From: Ilex aquifolium
Lineage: Eukaryota; Streptophyta; Magnoliopsida; Aquifoliales; Aquifoliaceae
DNA length: 64,000 nt
Direction of reading: 5' to 3'
NCBI GenBank assembly: GCA_951799425.1
Contig: OX637401.1
Span: 32,165,780 to 32,229,779, forward strand
Shown here piece by piece: positions 25,441 to 38,900 of this stretch. The first letter of the stretch is position 1, and every line of letters begins with the position of its first letter. The translations under genes and the position numbers were made by a program. The notes under the pieces are model-generated. The model searched no databases. It saw only the letters and a list, made by a program, of their open reading frames with translations, and had not been told where the DNA came from.

Positions 25441-25619
25441 GCGCCTGAGTCTGACAAAACAGAAGGTAGGAGAAGAGTTTTTAGCTTAACAAAACGACGT
25501 CGTTTTGTTAAGGGTGAATTAAAAAAAAAAATTGCAAAAAGTACCAAAAACGCCGCCGTTTCATTAAACCGCATGTCATGCGGTTTCTTCCTAACCGCAG
25601 ACGGTCTGCACCCGAGCAT
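25431..25619 (-). repeat. Right terminal inverted repeat of the capture element
   Basis: Inverted copy of 24282-24470. The central palindrome here is perfect over 28 bases (25492-25519 region, centred on the GACGTC), whereas the left copy has one changed base. Confidence 0.85.
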
Positions 25620-26928
25620 CTCTACCCAACTCTTCAAAATACTTAACCAAAATATATTTAAATATTATGTTCCTTATTTTAGTTAGTCATTTTTATAAAT
25701 TCATTCAAATCACACACTTTATTTTAAATAACTATTTTATCTAATTTTCACTAACTTTCAATAATTTAAAAAGAATACAAGATATATATATAGAGATAGA
25801 GAGAGAAATAGGTAAAGAAAGAATTTAAAAAGGCTAAATGACTCTTCGGTCTCCACATTTGGATAGTCATTTAGATGAAATGGAAAATAGAGAGTGGGTT
25901 GGAGATGATTTTTTATATTTAGCTAGCTAAAATAGTTAAAAGATAAGAAATGGAGAGTGAGTTGAAGTTGACATCCCATTCCTTAGTCAAATCTTTACTT
26001 AAATTATACTAAATTTAATATAATGGTAAAGTCTTTTGTGTAATGATAAACTTAATTTGGTGTATACAATTAGTATAATCATGTCGTGATACTAAATGAT
26101 GTAACTCTTTAATTTATGTAAATAACTGAACAACAAATTGAATTAGTGTTATAATTTCGTATAATTGTTTAGTGTAACTCTTTAATTTTATTAGATCACA
26201 TGAGTAACTATTTAGTATATTATAGAGTAATTATAATTAATTGGTGTAATTGATTAGTGTAATTATATTATTATAACGTTGATATATGGAGAGACAAAAA
26301 GAGAAAATAAAGAAATAAGGGGAGAGAGAGTGAGAGTGAGAGGGAGAAAAAAAATAGGGAAGAGAGATGAAAAAATTAAATCAAATCTTTACATATTTAA
26401 AAAAAATAAATTATCAATGTGAAAAAGAGAGAGATAGAAAATATGGAAGAAAGAGTAATGGAGAGAGAATGAGAGAGAGAGAGTAATAAAATAATAAATG
26501 ACTTTTTTAATCTTTTTTTAAAAAAAAATACACTGAAGGCCAAATAAATTTTATTAATGTAATTTAACTCAAATAAATTTAAATTTTTGTACCAACTTCT
26601 AAATTACCCCTTTTACAAATGGTAAATTCCAAGTTCAAATGGTATGGGCCCAAGATGGAAGGCCTCATGTTTACTGCTCTTCAGTCTTCAGTCCTCTCTA
26701 TGAAATGAGACTGAGAGGACGCCCGCTTCGGTCTATCAGAATTAGACCGGATTAAGATGAACTAGCTAGCACAAATAGACATTACATGTTATGTTTCCAA
26801 TTCTGCCAAAACCTAAATGACCTGTCTGATATCATCATCATCATCATCATCATTAACACAAGAAAAAGAATTAGAAATTCCAGCCGAATAGGCCAGTACA
26901 ACAACTGCTACGTACATACAAGTGTACT
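25620..26928. other. Spacer between the capture element and the SPL gene
   Basis: Strongly AT-rich, with GAGAGA-type tracts at about 26325-26345 and 26460-26485 and a (CAT)n run near 26832-26853. It includes the presumed SPL 3' untranslated region just left of 26929. No coding signal. Confidence 0.6.
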
Positions 26929-29900
26929 TTAGCTTGATCCATACTTTAGAAGCTCCCACCTGAAGGGCTGGAACACATAATGAACCTCAGGTGAACTTTT
27001 GAAGAGCAGAGCCACACATACACAGACGGCTGCAATTGCAACAATCGAAACCATTGCTGGCCTGTAGAGAGCCAGTGATGTTCTGCCACTTCCATAAGCC
27101 AACTTGTGTTCGCATAGCTTGCATCGTCTCTTGTTTGCTATCATTACAGCCTTCTCTGTTTCAAAACTAGCAACTTTCCCCGATTTATGCCCATCTGCCA
27201 GTTTCTGCTTCATGTTGCAGCCTAAAAGGGCACCAGGGATGTCAAGCACTACATGCCCACTTCCTGATTTCTCATTGATTTTCTTTTGGATCATATGAAT
27301 GTACAAGTAGCGGCCTCGTAGGCATGCATAATCATTGGGTGTCAATCCAGTACTGTCACGAGCACTCCTCCATGCTTTGATTCCCACCTGAACAAAACCA
27401 ATCTGAATGAGCATCTGCAGGACTTCTCTAGTATTTCTCCTTTTGGGGAAAAATGAAAAGTAAACAAAAACGTCACAGCAAGACTTGCCGCCTAGGATAC
27501 ACACAACATGGGAATAACATGTTCTTTTTCACATAAACATACCTGCAAAGAAATTTTCATATTTTTCCTACAACAATCTCATCAGCATGCTTTAAGATTT
27601 TTGGCACAAACATATCCAGCTGGCTCAATCCCATATCAAATTTAAACATCACTTTGAGACGCTAATGGAATATGTAGAAACTCAACATTCATGGAAACTT
27701 CTTTTCTTTCCTGATGTTTTTGTTCAACCAAAAAGGGGTTCCAAAGACTAGACAATTCTAGAATCTTGAGAACACCACCCCCCACACAAAATACACACAC
27801 TGTAGGAATGCTGATCTGTGTGGGTCCTACAGAGGTGGTGATTACAAATCAGATGTATGCATTACAATCTTAGTACTGATCTCTATAGATTACTCCGCTT
27901 TAGATTTTTGACCAAAACAAAGATCACATGCATAAGATGATGAGGAATGCTGAGTCATGAGCAGAAGAAAAAAAAATAAAAAACAAAAAGATAACAAAAA
28001 TTACGTATGTCAACTTTAAAATATCATTTCAGACATGGAAATCAAAAACCTTAACCTGTACTAAGAGAGAGAAAGAGATATACCGATCCAGGATCATCAG
28101 TTAATGCATCCAATACATTCTCGGAGCCATCTCGACTAGCAGCTATGTGAAGAGGAGTCAAGCCCCCAGGGCCAATTGCATCAGGTCTAAATAAGTTACA
28201 GCCCCCATCAAAGTGTTGCTTCTGTTCAGATCCAGATTTCTCCAAAACTCTGTATGGGTAGTATCTCAAGAGGAATTCTACCATAGGCCGGCAGTTTCTC
28301 AGCACAGCTTTGTGGAGGAGGCCAATCTCCAGCAATGCATGTTCAACAGAAGGGTGCTCCCCTGCATCTACAGAACCATTGAACAGAATGCCTAGAAGTT
28401 TCTCTACTACAGCATACCAGTCATGGTCAATGGAGAACTCCATGAGCCACCTGAACCGTTTGAAAGGGAATAGATCCAAGTTGGGATCCATACCATCCAG
28501 TCTGAATTTCAAGTAATTCCTATGAAGAAGCCAACCCATTTCATGTATAAAGTCCAAAGCTTGATTCCTGGCTTCTATTTTTTCAGTTTCTCCAAGTATA
28601 TCATCAGCAGTTCCTGCAACCTCCACGACACTCTCCAGTGTACAAATTTCAGAAGAAACATCCTGCTCTGCAACTATAAATGGAAAGAAGCTGCTGCTGA
28701 GACCATGGTCTTCCACCTAACCAGACAAACAGAACTATAATTTAGAAATAGACACTGTATCCAATGAAGGGAGAAATACGTGTATCCATCACATCTTATG
28801 GGTATCATGCCATTGATAAAATATATATAAACAAGTAAAGCCACTTTTTTTTTTACAGGGGAAAGGGGGGGAGAATGGGGACATCAAGGCTAACCTACAT
28901 CTAAAAGACAAGTAGACACTGTATCTAATGATGGGAGAAATTTGTGTATCCAACACATCTTACGGGTATCATGCCATGATAAAATACACATAAACAAGTA
29001 AAGCCACTTTTCCTTTACAGGGGAATGGAAGGGAGAGAGAGGTGGCTGGATTAAGGCCATGTAAACTTAGCTCGAGGAGACTCAAGGAGCAAAGATTAGT
29101 GCTATTGTAAAAACCCCATGGGAATTGCTTCTGCTAAGGAAAATCAATAGAAATGTCAAGAATTATTTTAAAAAATGGGCAAATAACAGCACCTCAATGA
29201 ATCCTCTCCCACTGACATTTGGTATCGAGCAAGGGAAGCTTAAGGACTGGACTTCACGGTTCTCGAGGAATAAATCAGCTCCCTCCATCATATCACAACA
29301 ACTTCCCTGGACTAGATACTTCCCTTCCAGTGCGCAAAGTAACCTGAAACAGAACATAGAAATAAGTTATTGGTGCAGCGGCCCCAAAAAATTCAAGTCA
29401 CAACATTATCTGAAAAACAAGACACTTGTCGTTAAGATCAAGGTGTGGCTTGCATCCATAGAGAACATGGACACCTTGTGGTGGACCGAGAAAGGTTAAA
29501 GCCTTTGACTAAAAATTGAACTCTCTCGGAGACGGAAACTGCAATTGGTTTGATGCTTGAGATCCTGCAATTTTTATGACTTTTATGCGGCAAGGGCGTG
29601 TCTAGAACAACCTGACCTGCCACACAAGTGGAGGAAATCAATATTTGTGATCTTCCTAATATAGATACGACAGTACACAATTAAATCGGAGGAAAAGAAG
29701 AAATTACAAAGAGCAAGAACAAACCATTATATACAAATGCTACACGATGCCGCACTCTAGTATAAATCCATCCTGTCCTCCAAAAAGGATCACTGGATCC
29801 ATCAAGAAGCCTCCTTAAACTGGAGCTCAGATCACAGCAGAGCTGAAAGCAACAGTAACTAGGAAAGTTAGATGTGATTTCTCGAGGGTCACACACAAAA

Positions 29901-32900
29901 CAAGCTGTTCATGAATAGCTCAGGTCAGGTTCGATAATTGGCTTGTTTCGACTTGGTCAACCGTTTGGTATTCGGCTCATTCAATCACCCATTGGGGTGA
30001 GCTCGATCTTTTGTTTTAGAGCTCAATTCCAGCTCAAGCCAAGTTTGAACACCTTTATCTGAACCAATCCAAGCACAAGCAAACCAGTACCCAGCTTCGC
30101 TTGTTTTATTTGCACCCTCATGTCACCCAAATGGGGATTAACAGTATATTTCTGGTGAAGACACAGAAACTTACCTCCTCCCATGTGGGTTTTCCCATTC
30201 GGAGATATATTGTTAATATGATACAACCAGGCCTGATGTAGCCTTCAATTTCTGTGGGACTGTGGGATAACCAGTCGAGGATCTGGAAATTCATGACATA
30301 TGACAAGATCAGACTCTAAGAGAAAACACCCAAAAAAAAGTTTGTAAAGAAACAACTTCATATCCCCGAAATAGTGGAATACCTGTTTTCTCAGAACAAG
30401 AGGTAAATCACTAGGATCTTTTCCGAAGAGTTTAAAAACAATTCGATCTGTGCGACTCTGGAAATTAATCAAAAAAATACAGTTATGATGAAAAAAAAAA
30501 ATCCATGTAGGCCAAATAACAGTTTACGTAGAAATTATCTCCATTAGAAAGAATCTTGGTTTATACGTGTTTGCCAACCTCTGTGTGGCACTTCATCAAA
30601 GTTCATTATTATGAAAAATATCAACTCCAGCCTTTTTTTTTTTTTGATAGGAAATGAAACATATTATATTAAAATAAAAGTGGAATTACATGAAAGGCGG
30701 TTGGACAAGAAATCCAACCACAAAAGAGCAAAAATACAATAAAAGAGAAAAACATAAAAAGTCTATAGATCACGTGATGCACTCCATCTCGATAATTAAT
30801 AAAGAATGGGATTCCTTTGAAATCTTTAGAAACTAAAGCCCAAAATGACGAAATAAAATGAATCCGATCCCATAATCCATCCAAACACTCGCACCGATCT
30901 TCAAAGATTCTTGCTTTCCTCTCTTAATTAACACAACCAACGAACAACAAATAATAGCCATAACTCTTATTTTTTAGGAATAAATATTAGCGTAAGAAGG
31001 CATAAGAAAATCCAATAATCATATTTTATCCAAAAGAGATCACCATAAGTAATATAGAAAATGCATGCAAAAAAATTTCTTCATTCCAAAAGCTTAAGCA
31101 GCCTTTTCCAGTTTACATTTTGCAAACTATCGCCTTCATCTCATCTAGAAAAGATAAGTAGAATTTCCACATGCATATGTGAGCATGCACATGAGCATGT
31201 GGGAGTATGTTTGGGCGGTAGCAAAAGTTTGTGATGTAGTGATTATTATTTCAAATGTTTCATGTGTGAACTCTTCATAAACAGAGCTTCATCCATTTTA
31301 ATTCATGCCATACAGCTTCCAACTTCTGCCCTTCAATCACAATCATTCAATGAAGACATGCAAAGGAAACAATTATATACCTGAGCCTCTCCACTGGAAC
31401 TAGACTGTGACTGTGAAGATGCGGAACCTGAATTCCCACTTGTCTGAGGTGGGGTTGACTTGTGAGAGTCTTGGTGCATCCATAAAGGACAACCAACAGA
31501 CCCATTCCCTAAATTTGCAGGGGCATCAAACCTCTCCAGGTTGCCCGTGCAGTCCTGAGAATCGTCATATACATTATTCAAATCAATGGTATTCAATCTA
31601 TTCCTCTCCATCGTATTCTCCAAGGCATTTGTTCTGGGCGAAATTCTGTCATTTGTAGAATCAGACGTATTATGTAGAATCCCAACATGAGTGTCACCAG
31701 CAGTTAATATTCTCTTTGGTGTCATTTCAGATGCAGGTACAGTGGCACATTGTCTGATAGGCAAAAGGTGGTCCTAAAAATCAAGGCAAGCAACAATCTT
31801 AGAAGTTAAACACACAAAACCAGACACATTTAGGACCATCCGGAATCAGATTTGGCACCTTTTCTGAATTTTCAAGAGATGTCCCAACATTTCTCAAATC
31901 TTGAGATTCTGGCAGTAGTGCATTTCTTTCATTAACTGTACCTGAAAGACTGGCCAGGTTTCTCAATAGATGAGACAGCAGATCCTGATCCTTTGTCTGA
32001 TCTGAGCCATTAGCTGCAATTCACAGAGAAGAGAAGCTGTAAAGTTAAAGACATACCACAAACATAACACTGGCACGAATCAAAATCAAAATTTTTTTTT
32101 TTTTTTGGGGGGGTGGGAGAAGATGCTGATAATAAACTAATGAATGAACAGACAAAATAAATAAATAACAGAAAGTGTACTAATTATGCCTTCGTAGTTA
32201 AATAATGGAATTAGGTCAAACTTTCACATATTGATCTGCAAAGGAATGTACATGTCTTGGTCGTTTGCTTTCTATTTGATTACTGTTAAGATTGGAAGAT
32301 TAACATAATATGAGAGACAACATTAAGAGGGAAGACAGAGAGAGGTTAAAAGCTTAACCTAGCTCTCATACATCACTTGTATTTATAGTTAAACTCACAA
32401 TAATAATAATTACACATACACCCTCTTACTATAGACAATTTACACATACTACCCTAATACTCTTAACACTCCCCCTCAAGCTGGACTATATATATCATAT
32501 AATCCAAGCTTGGAACAAATCGCTGTAAGACGTGTACGACTCAATGCTTTGGTAAACATATCTGCAAGCTGATCTTCAGATTTCACAAATGGAATTGTAA
32601 TCTCCCCAGCTACTATCTTGTCCCGAATAAAGTGACAATCAACCTCAATATGTTTGGTTCTCTCGTGAAACACAGGATTGGCAGCGATATGGATAGCTGC
32701 CTGGTTGTCACAGAACAACTGTAAAGGATGTTGAACTGGAAGTCCAATTTCTTGGAGGAAGTGTAGTAACCAAGTCAACTCACTCGTCGTATGTGCCATT
32801 GCCCTATACTCAGCTTCAGCACTGGATCTCGCTACCACGGATTGTTTCTTACTTTTCCATGAGACAACGTTACCTCCTAAGAAAGTACAATAACCAGTGG

Positions 32901-35900
32901 TTGATCTTCGATCAGAAGGAGAGCCAGCCCAATCAGCATCTGAGAAACCTTACACTCTAAGATGTCCATTAGCTCGATATAACAATCCAAGTCCAGGAGC
33001 TCGTTTGAGATATCACAGAATACGAGTAACTGCCTCCCAATGTGGTACTCTAGGACACCCCATGAACTGACTTACTATACTGACTGCATAAGAAATATCC
33101 GGTCGAGTAATAGTGAGATAATTGAGCTTCCCAACCAATCTGCGATACCGACCCGGATTCTCAAACAGTGCACCATCATCCATCAATAGTTTCTGATTCG
33201 GATCCATAGGAACATCAATAGGCCTGCCACCCAGCAAGCCTGCTTCCTCTAGCATGTCAAGCACATATTTCCTCTGGGATAAACAAATACCTTGTTTAGA
33301 TCGAGCCACTTCAATACCCAAGAAATACCTGAGTTTTTCCAAATCCTTAGTGTGAAATCGATCCTACAAGAATACTTTTAACTTGGCAATCCCCTCAGAA
33401 TCATTCCCAGTAATCACAATATCATCTACATAGACTACCAATAGCACATATCCAGCATCTGTCTGTCTATGAAACACAGAATGATCTGTCTGACATCGAA
33501 GAAGACCAAACTCCAAAACTGCATCTGAAAACTTACCAAACCATGCCCTCGGTGACTGCTTCAAACCATACAAAGATTTCTTTAACTGACATACACTCTT
33601 ACTATACTCCCCCTGAGCAGTAAACCCAGGTGGCTGCTCCATGTATACCTCTTCAACCAAGTCACCATGTAAGAAGACATTCTTGACGTCTAACTGAAAC
33701 AAGGGCCAATCAAGATTAGCAGCCATAGAAATCAAGATACGAACAGAGGAAATTTTAGCAACAGGAGAGAAAGTCTCCTCATAATCAACACCATAAGTCT
33801 TAGTAAAGCCCTTTGCAACAAGCCGGGCTTTGAGACGCTCCACAGAACCATCCGGATGAAACTTAACAGTATACACCCAACGACAACCAACAGTTCGTTT
33901 ACCAGGAGGTAAAGGAACGAGATCCCAAGTCCCATTATGATGTAAGGCATCCATCTCATCCTCCATAGCTTTCCTCCAACCCGGATCAGATAATGCATCC
34001 TGTAAACGCTTAGGAATAGATATAGTAGATAATTGAGAGGTAAAACAAGAGAAGACAGGAGATAAGGCATCATATGAAACAAAATGAGCAATGGGATGAT
34101 TAGTAACACACGAACGAGTACCTTTTCGAAGAGCAATAGGTAGAGAGTCTAAATTACCTGATGGACCAGGATCAGCAGACGGCAAGGAAGATGGACCAGG
34201 ATCAGCAGACGGCAAGGAAGACGGTACGGGCACCTCAGTCGATGGGCGAGGACAGCGAGAGTAGACACGGAGAGGTAAAGTAGATGGCAACACAGTGGGC
34301 AGCGGAATATCTGAAGTACATGGTGGTACAGGAGATGACCCAAAGTCCAGATTCAAAGGCTGAGAGGGTGCTGAAAAATATGGAACAGATTCCTCAAACG
34401 TAACATCGGCACTAGTAAAGTATCGTCGCAGAGAAGGACTGTAGCAACGATACCCTTTCTGTGTGCGGGAATAACCAAGAAATACACATTTAGTAGCTCG
34501 AGGGTCAAGTTTATCAAACCCAGGACCCAAATTGTGAACATAACAGACACAGCCAAAAATCTTAGGAGGTAAGGAAAATAAGGGCTTACTAGGAAAAATG
34601 ACAGAATATGGACTTTGCCCATTTAACACAGAGGATGGCATACGGTTAATAAGATGACAAGCAGTAAGAACAGCATCACTCCAAAAATATCGGGGAATAT
34701 TCATCTGGAATAACAGGGCACGGGTGACTTCCAACAAATGACGGTTTTTGCGTTCAGCAACACCGTTCTGTGGAGATGTGTAAGCACAAGAAGTCTGATG
34801 AATAATGCCAGTTTTACTAAGATAAGCTGAAAAATGATCAGATTCATATTCTCGAGCATTATCAGAACGTAAAATACGGATACGACAACCATACTGAGTT
34901 TTTATTTCCTTACGGAATGTCTCAAATATAGAGAATAATTCAGACCGAGCTTTCATCAGAAACAACCAAGTCACACGAGAATAGTCATCCACAAATGAAA
35001 CAAAATAAGGATATTTATTAGATGAAATATTCTTTATTGGACCCCATACATCAGAATGTACCAATTCAAATGGACTAGACACACGATTATGGACTCTAGA
35101 CTGAAATGACACACGGTGATGCTTACTAAGTTGACAAGCTTCACAAGACAAAGACGACACACAACGAAGACCAGGAACTTGACGCTTCAGATTCTGGAGA
35201 GAGGGATGTTCAAGACGACAATGCCACTGAAAGGGGGACAACGAGGTCTGTAGAGCCCGAGTAGGTGAGTCAAAATCAAAGTAATATAAGCCACCAGCTT
35301 CATGCCCCGTACCAATCTTCCTCTTCGTCTTGAGATCCTGAAAGACACAATAGGAAGGATAAAATGTTACAGAACAATTGAGAGAACGAGTAATCTTGCT
35401 AATGGACAGTAAACTAAAAGGAAATTGAGGAACAAATAAGACAGAAGATAGGGACATATCAGTACTCAAGTGAGTAGTCCCCAAACCTGAAACTTTAGAA
35501 CAAGTACCATTAGTAAGAGTAACACTACGTGTGGAAGTAGCAGACTAATAAGTAGAAAAAACATCAGACGCACCAGTCATGTGATCAGAAGCGCCAGAGT
35601 CTATGATTCAGGGACTGCGAGTGGAGGACAATAAACAAGTGGAAGCAATACCTGACTGGGCAAAAGTAGCAGTGGAGGGAGATGGAACAGCCTGTTGCTG
35701 GGATAAAAACTGGGCATACTCCTCTCGACCCAGTGTAATAGTAACCGACCCAGTATCTAGTGGAGCTGACCGAGCTATAGAAGCAACAACTGAGGTGTCA
35801 TCCTGATAGGAAACCTGATTAGCAGCACCAGAAGGTTTTCCATGTAAATCCCAACAAAAATCAACAGTGTGCCCTCCACGGCCACAATGAGTACAGGAAC

Positions 35901-38900
35901 GAGGTCCACTACGGCCCCCACGACCACCCGACCACAGCACACGACCACCACACAACCACCTTCGTCTTCTTCGATTAGGGTTCCAGAGGACCCCTCTGGT
36001 CTTCGACGGCGCAAGGCAGCACAGCCTCACCACCACAGCACACCACCACCACACGACCACAGCACACAACAAAACGGTGATCACAAACAGTACCACCAGT
36101 ACCAACAGTACGAACAAAAAAAAATTAATTTAGAATATATATTTATGATCGTATTGCTCTGATACCATATTAAGATTGGAAGATTAACATAATATGAGAG
36201 ACAACATTAAGAGGGAAGACAGAGAGAGGTTAAAAGCTTAACCTAGCTCTCATACATCACTTGTATTTATAGTTAAACTCACAATAATAATAATTACACA
36301 TACACCCTCTTACTATAGACAATTTACACATACTACCCTAATACTCTTAACAATTACAATCACCCAATATCAAACATGTAATTTTGCTAGCAGTCATGTT
36401 CATGTAGTATAGACTATAGAGTTAATTTATGGCTGCAAGTTGCAACTAAGACTAAGAAGCACAAACACAGGACACAAATGCAACATGACACAACAACTCG
36501 GCGAGGACCGTCTATATATATAACTCACAAATTATAATACAGTATAAAACACCGACCTATTATTTGAAGTTTCAAACAATACTCAACTTCCCAACATCAT
36601 TACAGGATCCACGCAATAAAATCATGAAATAAAAATTCAAGAAAAAATTAAAAGGAAACCAGAAACAACCATTTAGCATGATGGCTAAATCATCCACAAA
36701 CACTAGAAGAAGCCCGACACTTATTTTAGTATGAAGGGTATGATGTCGACAATCACTGGAGACAGATCCGACAGTGTTACTTAGTCATAAAATAGACTGA
36801 TTGTCTGTTTTACCAATCCACAAAAATACAAGGCAACTTCAAAATCAACTGTCCTAAATGTGTATATTGCCAAATAGACCCCAAATCAACAAAACATTAA
36901 TCACAGGAGTTGGCCTGATCCTAACTTTACCACATAGACCCTTAGGATTACTACAAACATCACTCAACAAAATCTTATCCCACACATACTGGGGATTGGA
37001 TAAATCATTTGAAATTCATGCTATTGATTTAAATTTTACAAAGTCCCAAAAAAAAAAAAAAGAGGCTCCATCAGGCAGGTTTTCCATGCTAGAAAACTTA
37101 CAGCACTATTCCCACATCCTCCCACAGTTATTAACCCTCAACATAACGAACTAGTCCTCTGGTTTAGGCTGTAAAAAGTACAAAAATGAAAAAAATAAAT
37201 AAATAATCTAAATACAGGACGTTTTGCATAAATAAATGTTGATTTTATGTACCCTGAAATGGCTCGAATCCACGAAAGAAACCACATGCCAGATGTTTTC
37301 CCAAACTTCGCCATTTCCACATTCTCTAGAATCAAATCCAATTGATTCTTTCAAAGCCCCAAATTGTCATCTTTCAAATTCCAATCAGACCCTTTAATTC
37401 TATAGTTGTAATTTTTAAATACCACTAGATCAATTATACTTCAAAAGACACGAAAGGTTATCTGTGGTTGAACTTTAAAACCTTTTTAATGTCAAATTGG
37501 CACTTTCTATTTTCTTCATCCTGATTGGATTCTGCAGTATATTCCTCTGAGTGATCGCAGTTCTAAGAGAATCTCAAAGAAGCAAAGACATGCCGCCTAA
37601 GAAGGCCCAAATACCGTGTAATGCCTCCAAGCATCAAAGACCATCTGCAGTTTTTGCTCTCAATATCTGATTAACACAATCCACTTTTCAACAAAGAAGA
37701 TAGCATCAGTATCTAAATCACGTATCAAAAAAGCTTGCTTTTGTTCACCTTTCATCCAACTGAGAAAAAAGTTTGCAAACTATTACTCTCACTTTGATGA
37801 GTCAAGAATCCTTATCCTTAATTTCCTCTCATAATTATTTAAACATGTCACTAGCACCTCAAGAAGAAAATGTCGGCTTTTAAGGAAGAAGTACATGTCA
37901 ATCTATCAATTCATCCACCATTCTCACACGAAGAGATTTCCAATTGTTAATTTTACAGAGTTGTTGACAATGTTATCAATAGGAAGCAATTTGTTAACAA
38001 TAAATGGTGACCTTAAAAGGGATCTTCAAAGCTGAAAGCGCACAGGAATTGTTATCAACAAATCAATTTGCTGTGATATTACTTATGCAATGAAGTACGT
38101 CCATATAAATCAAAGAAACAAATTAAACAATATTTTCAATGAGAGAGATACTTACAGTGAATATTGGAGAGTATCCTAAGCAGACTAACCAATAAATAAC
38201 TACTATCCCGTTCATCATTTAGGGGGGCTCCATTAACAACATTTTCTGGATGTGTCTTCCTTCTCCGTCTATTATGACCTGCCAAACGCCTGCGACAACT
38301 TCTCTTCCCTTCATCAAACTCATGAAGAAGATGGAACCTGCCCACAAGTATAACCAAATTGCATCCGACTGCATAAAGAAATATTCACACAAAACACAAC
38401 TACACTAAACATTGGACCTGACCGAGTAATGTATAAAATCAAGGACAATATTTGTGCGATAGTGAATCAAACTCATTTTGGGTGCAGTATGTAACAGAAT
38501 GCGACTAATTAGACTTAGACGGCCAAAATTGTTCTTTATTGTCAATCCCTGGACGATCACAACAAGCAGAGAATTCATAGAAAGCCTTGGAAAGCAATCT
38601 GCATACAAGAACTGACCTGCTGCACTGCTGACAGAACCGCTGCATAACATTTCCCACCAACGCCCTAGTGGCTTTGGAATGCATATCACAAACCTTATGT
38701 CGTCTGTGATAATCTTTGGCATTGCTCAAATCAGCTCGACAGTCCTCCACCTGACAAATCACACTGCTCGATGTAGGCCCAACGACTTTAGTTTTCTTCC
38801 CACTCTTCCCTTCCCATTTTTCCATTCCCCCAGCGGCAATAGGATACACTTGCCCACCAAGCTTCAAATTAAGGGACCCAGATTCATCATTCAACTCTTC

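Larger units (their letters stand above)
24282..25619. mobile_element. Long-TIR DNA element carrying a captured gene fragment
   Basis: Two arms of about 190 bp, 24282-24470 and 25431-25619, are inverted copies with only scattered differences. They begin ATGCTCGGGTGCAGACCGTC. Each arm contains several internal palindromes. Between the arms lies a piece of a receptor-kinase-like gene and no transposase frame. This is the layout of a Pack-type element (a non-autonomous Mutator-like element with long TIRs that transduplicates host sequence). I could not identify a target-site duplication at either edge, so the exact termini and superfamily are unproven. The unaligned left extension GGGTGAC and right CTACCC may belong to the true ends. 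Confidence 0.8.
32284..36352 (-). mobile_element. Ty1/copia LTR retrotransposon, young and internally deleted
   Basis: The 4069-bp element lies in SPL intron 2 in the same orientation as the gene. It has two 185-bp LTRs and a 5-bp target duplication ATTAC (32279-32283 and 36353-36357). The primer-binding site TGGTATCAGAGC follows the 5' LTR and fits initiator tRNA-Met. A polypurine tract (TTGAGGGGGAG) precedes the 3' LTR. Order on the minus strand: gag remnant, protease, integrase, reverse transcriptase, RNase H, which defines copia. Most of gag is missing and at least five in-frame stops interrupt the body, so it is not autonomous. Confidence 0.96.

Noticed and set aside
24240-25640. Exact target-site duplication for the capture element
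   Set aside because: I compared 8- to 11-base flanks at several possible ends (ATGCTCGGG and GGGTGAC/GGGTAGAG starts) and found no matching pair, so none is claimed.
35869-36162. Plus-strand 97-codon open frame
   Set aside because: It is the antisense shadow of the Copia gag remnant.
38156-38337. miR156-type target in SPL
   Set aside because: The [10 protein letters not shown]-like peptide in exon 2 superficially resembles the ALSLLS region, but the nucleotide sequence does not match the known site, and SPL1/SPL12-class genes normally lack it.
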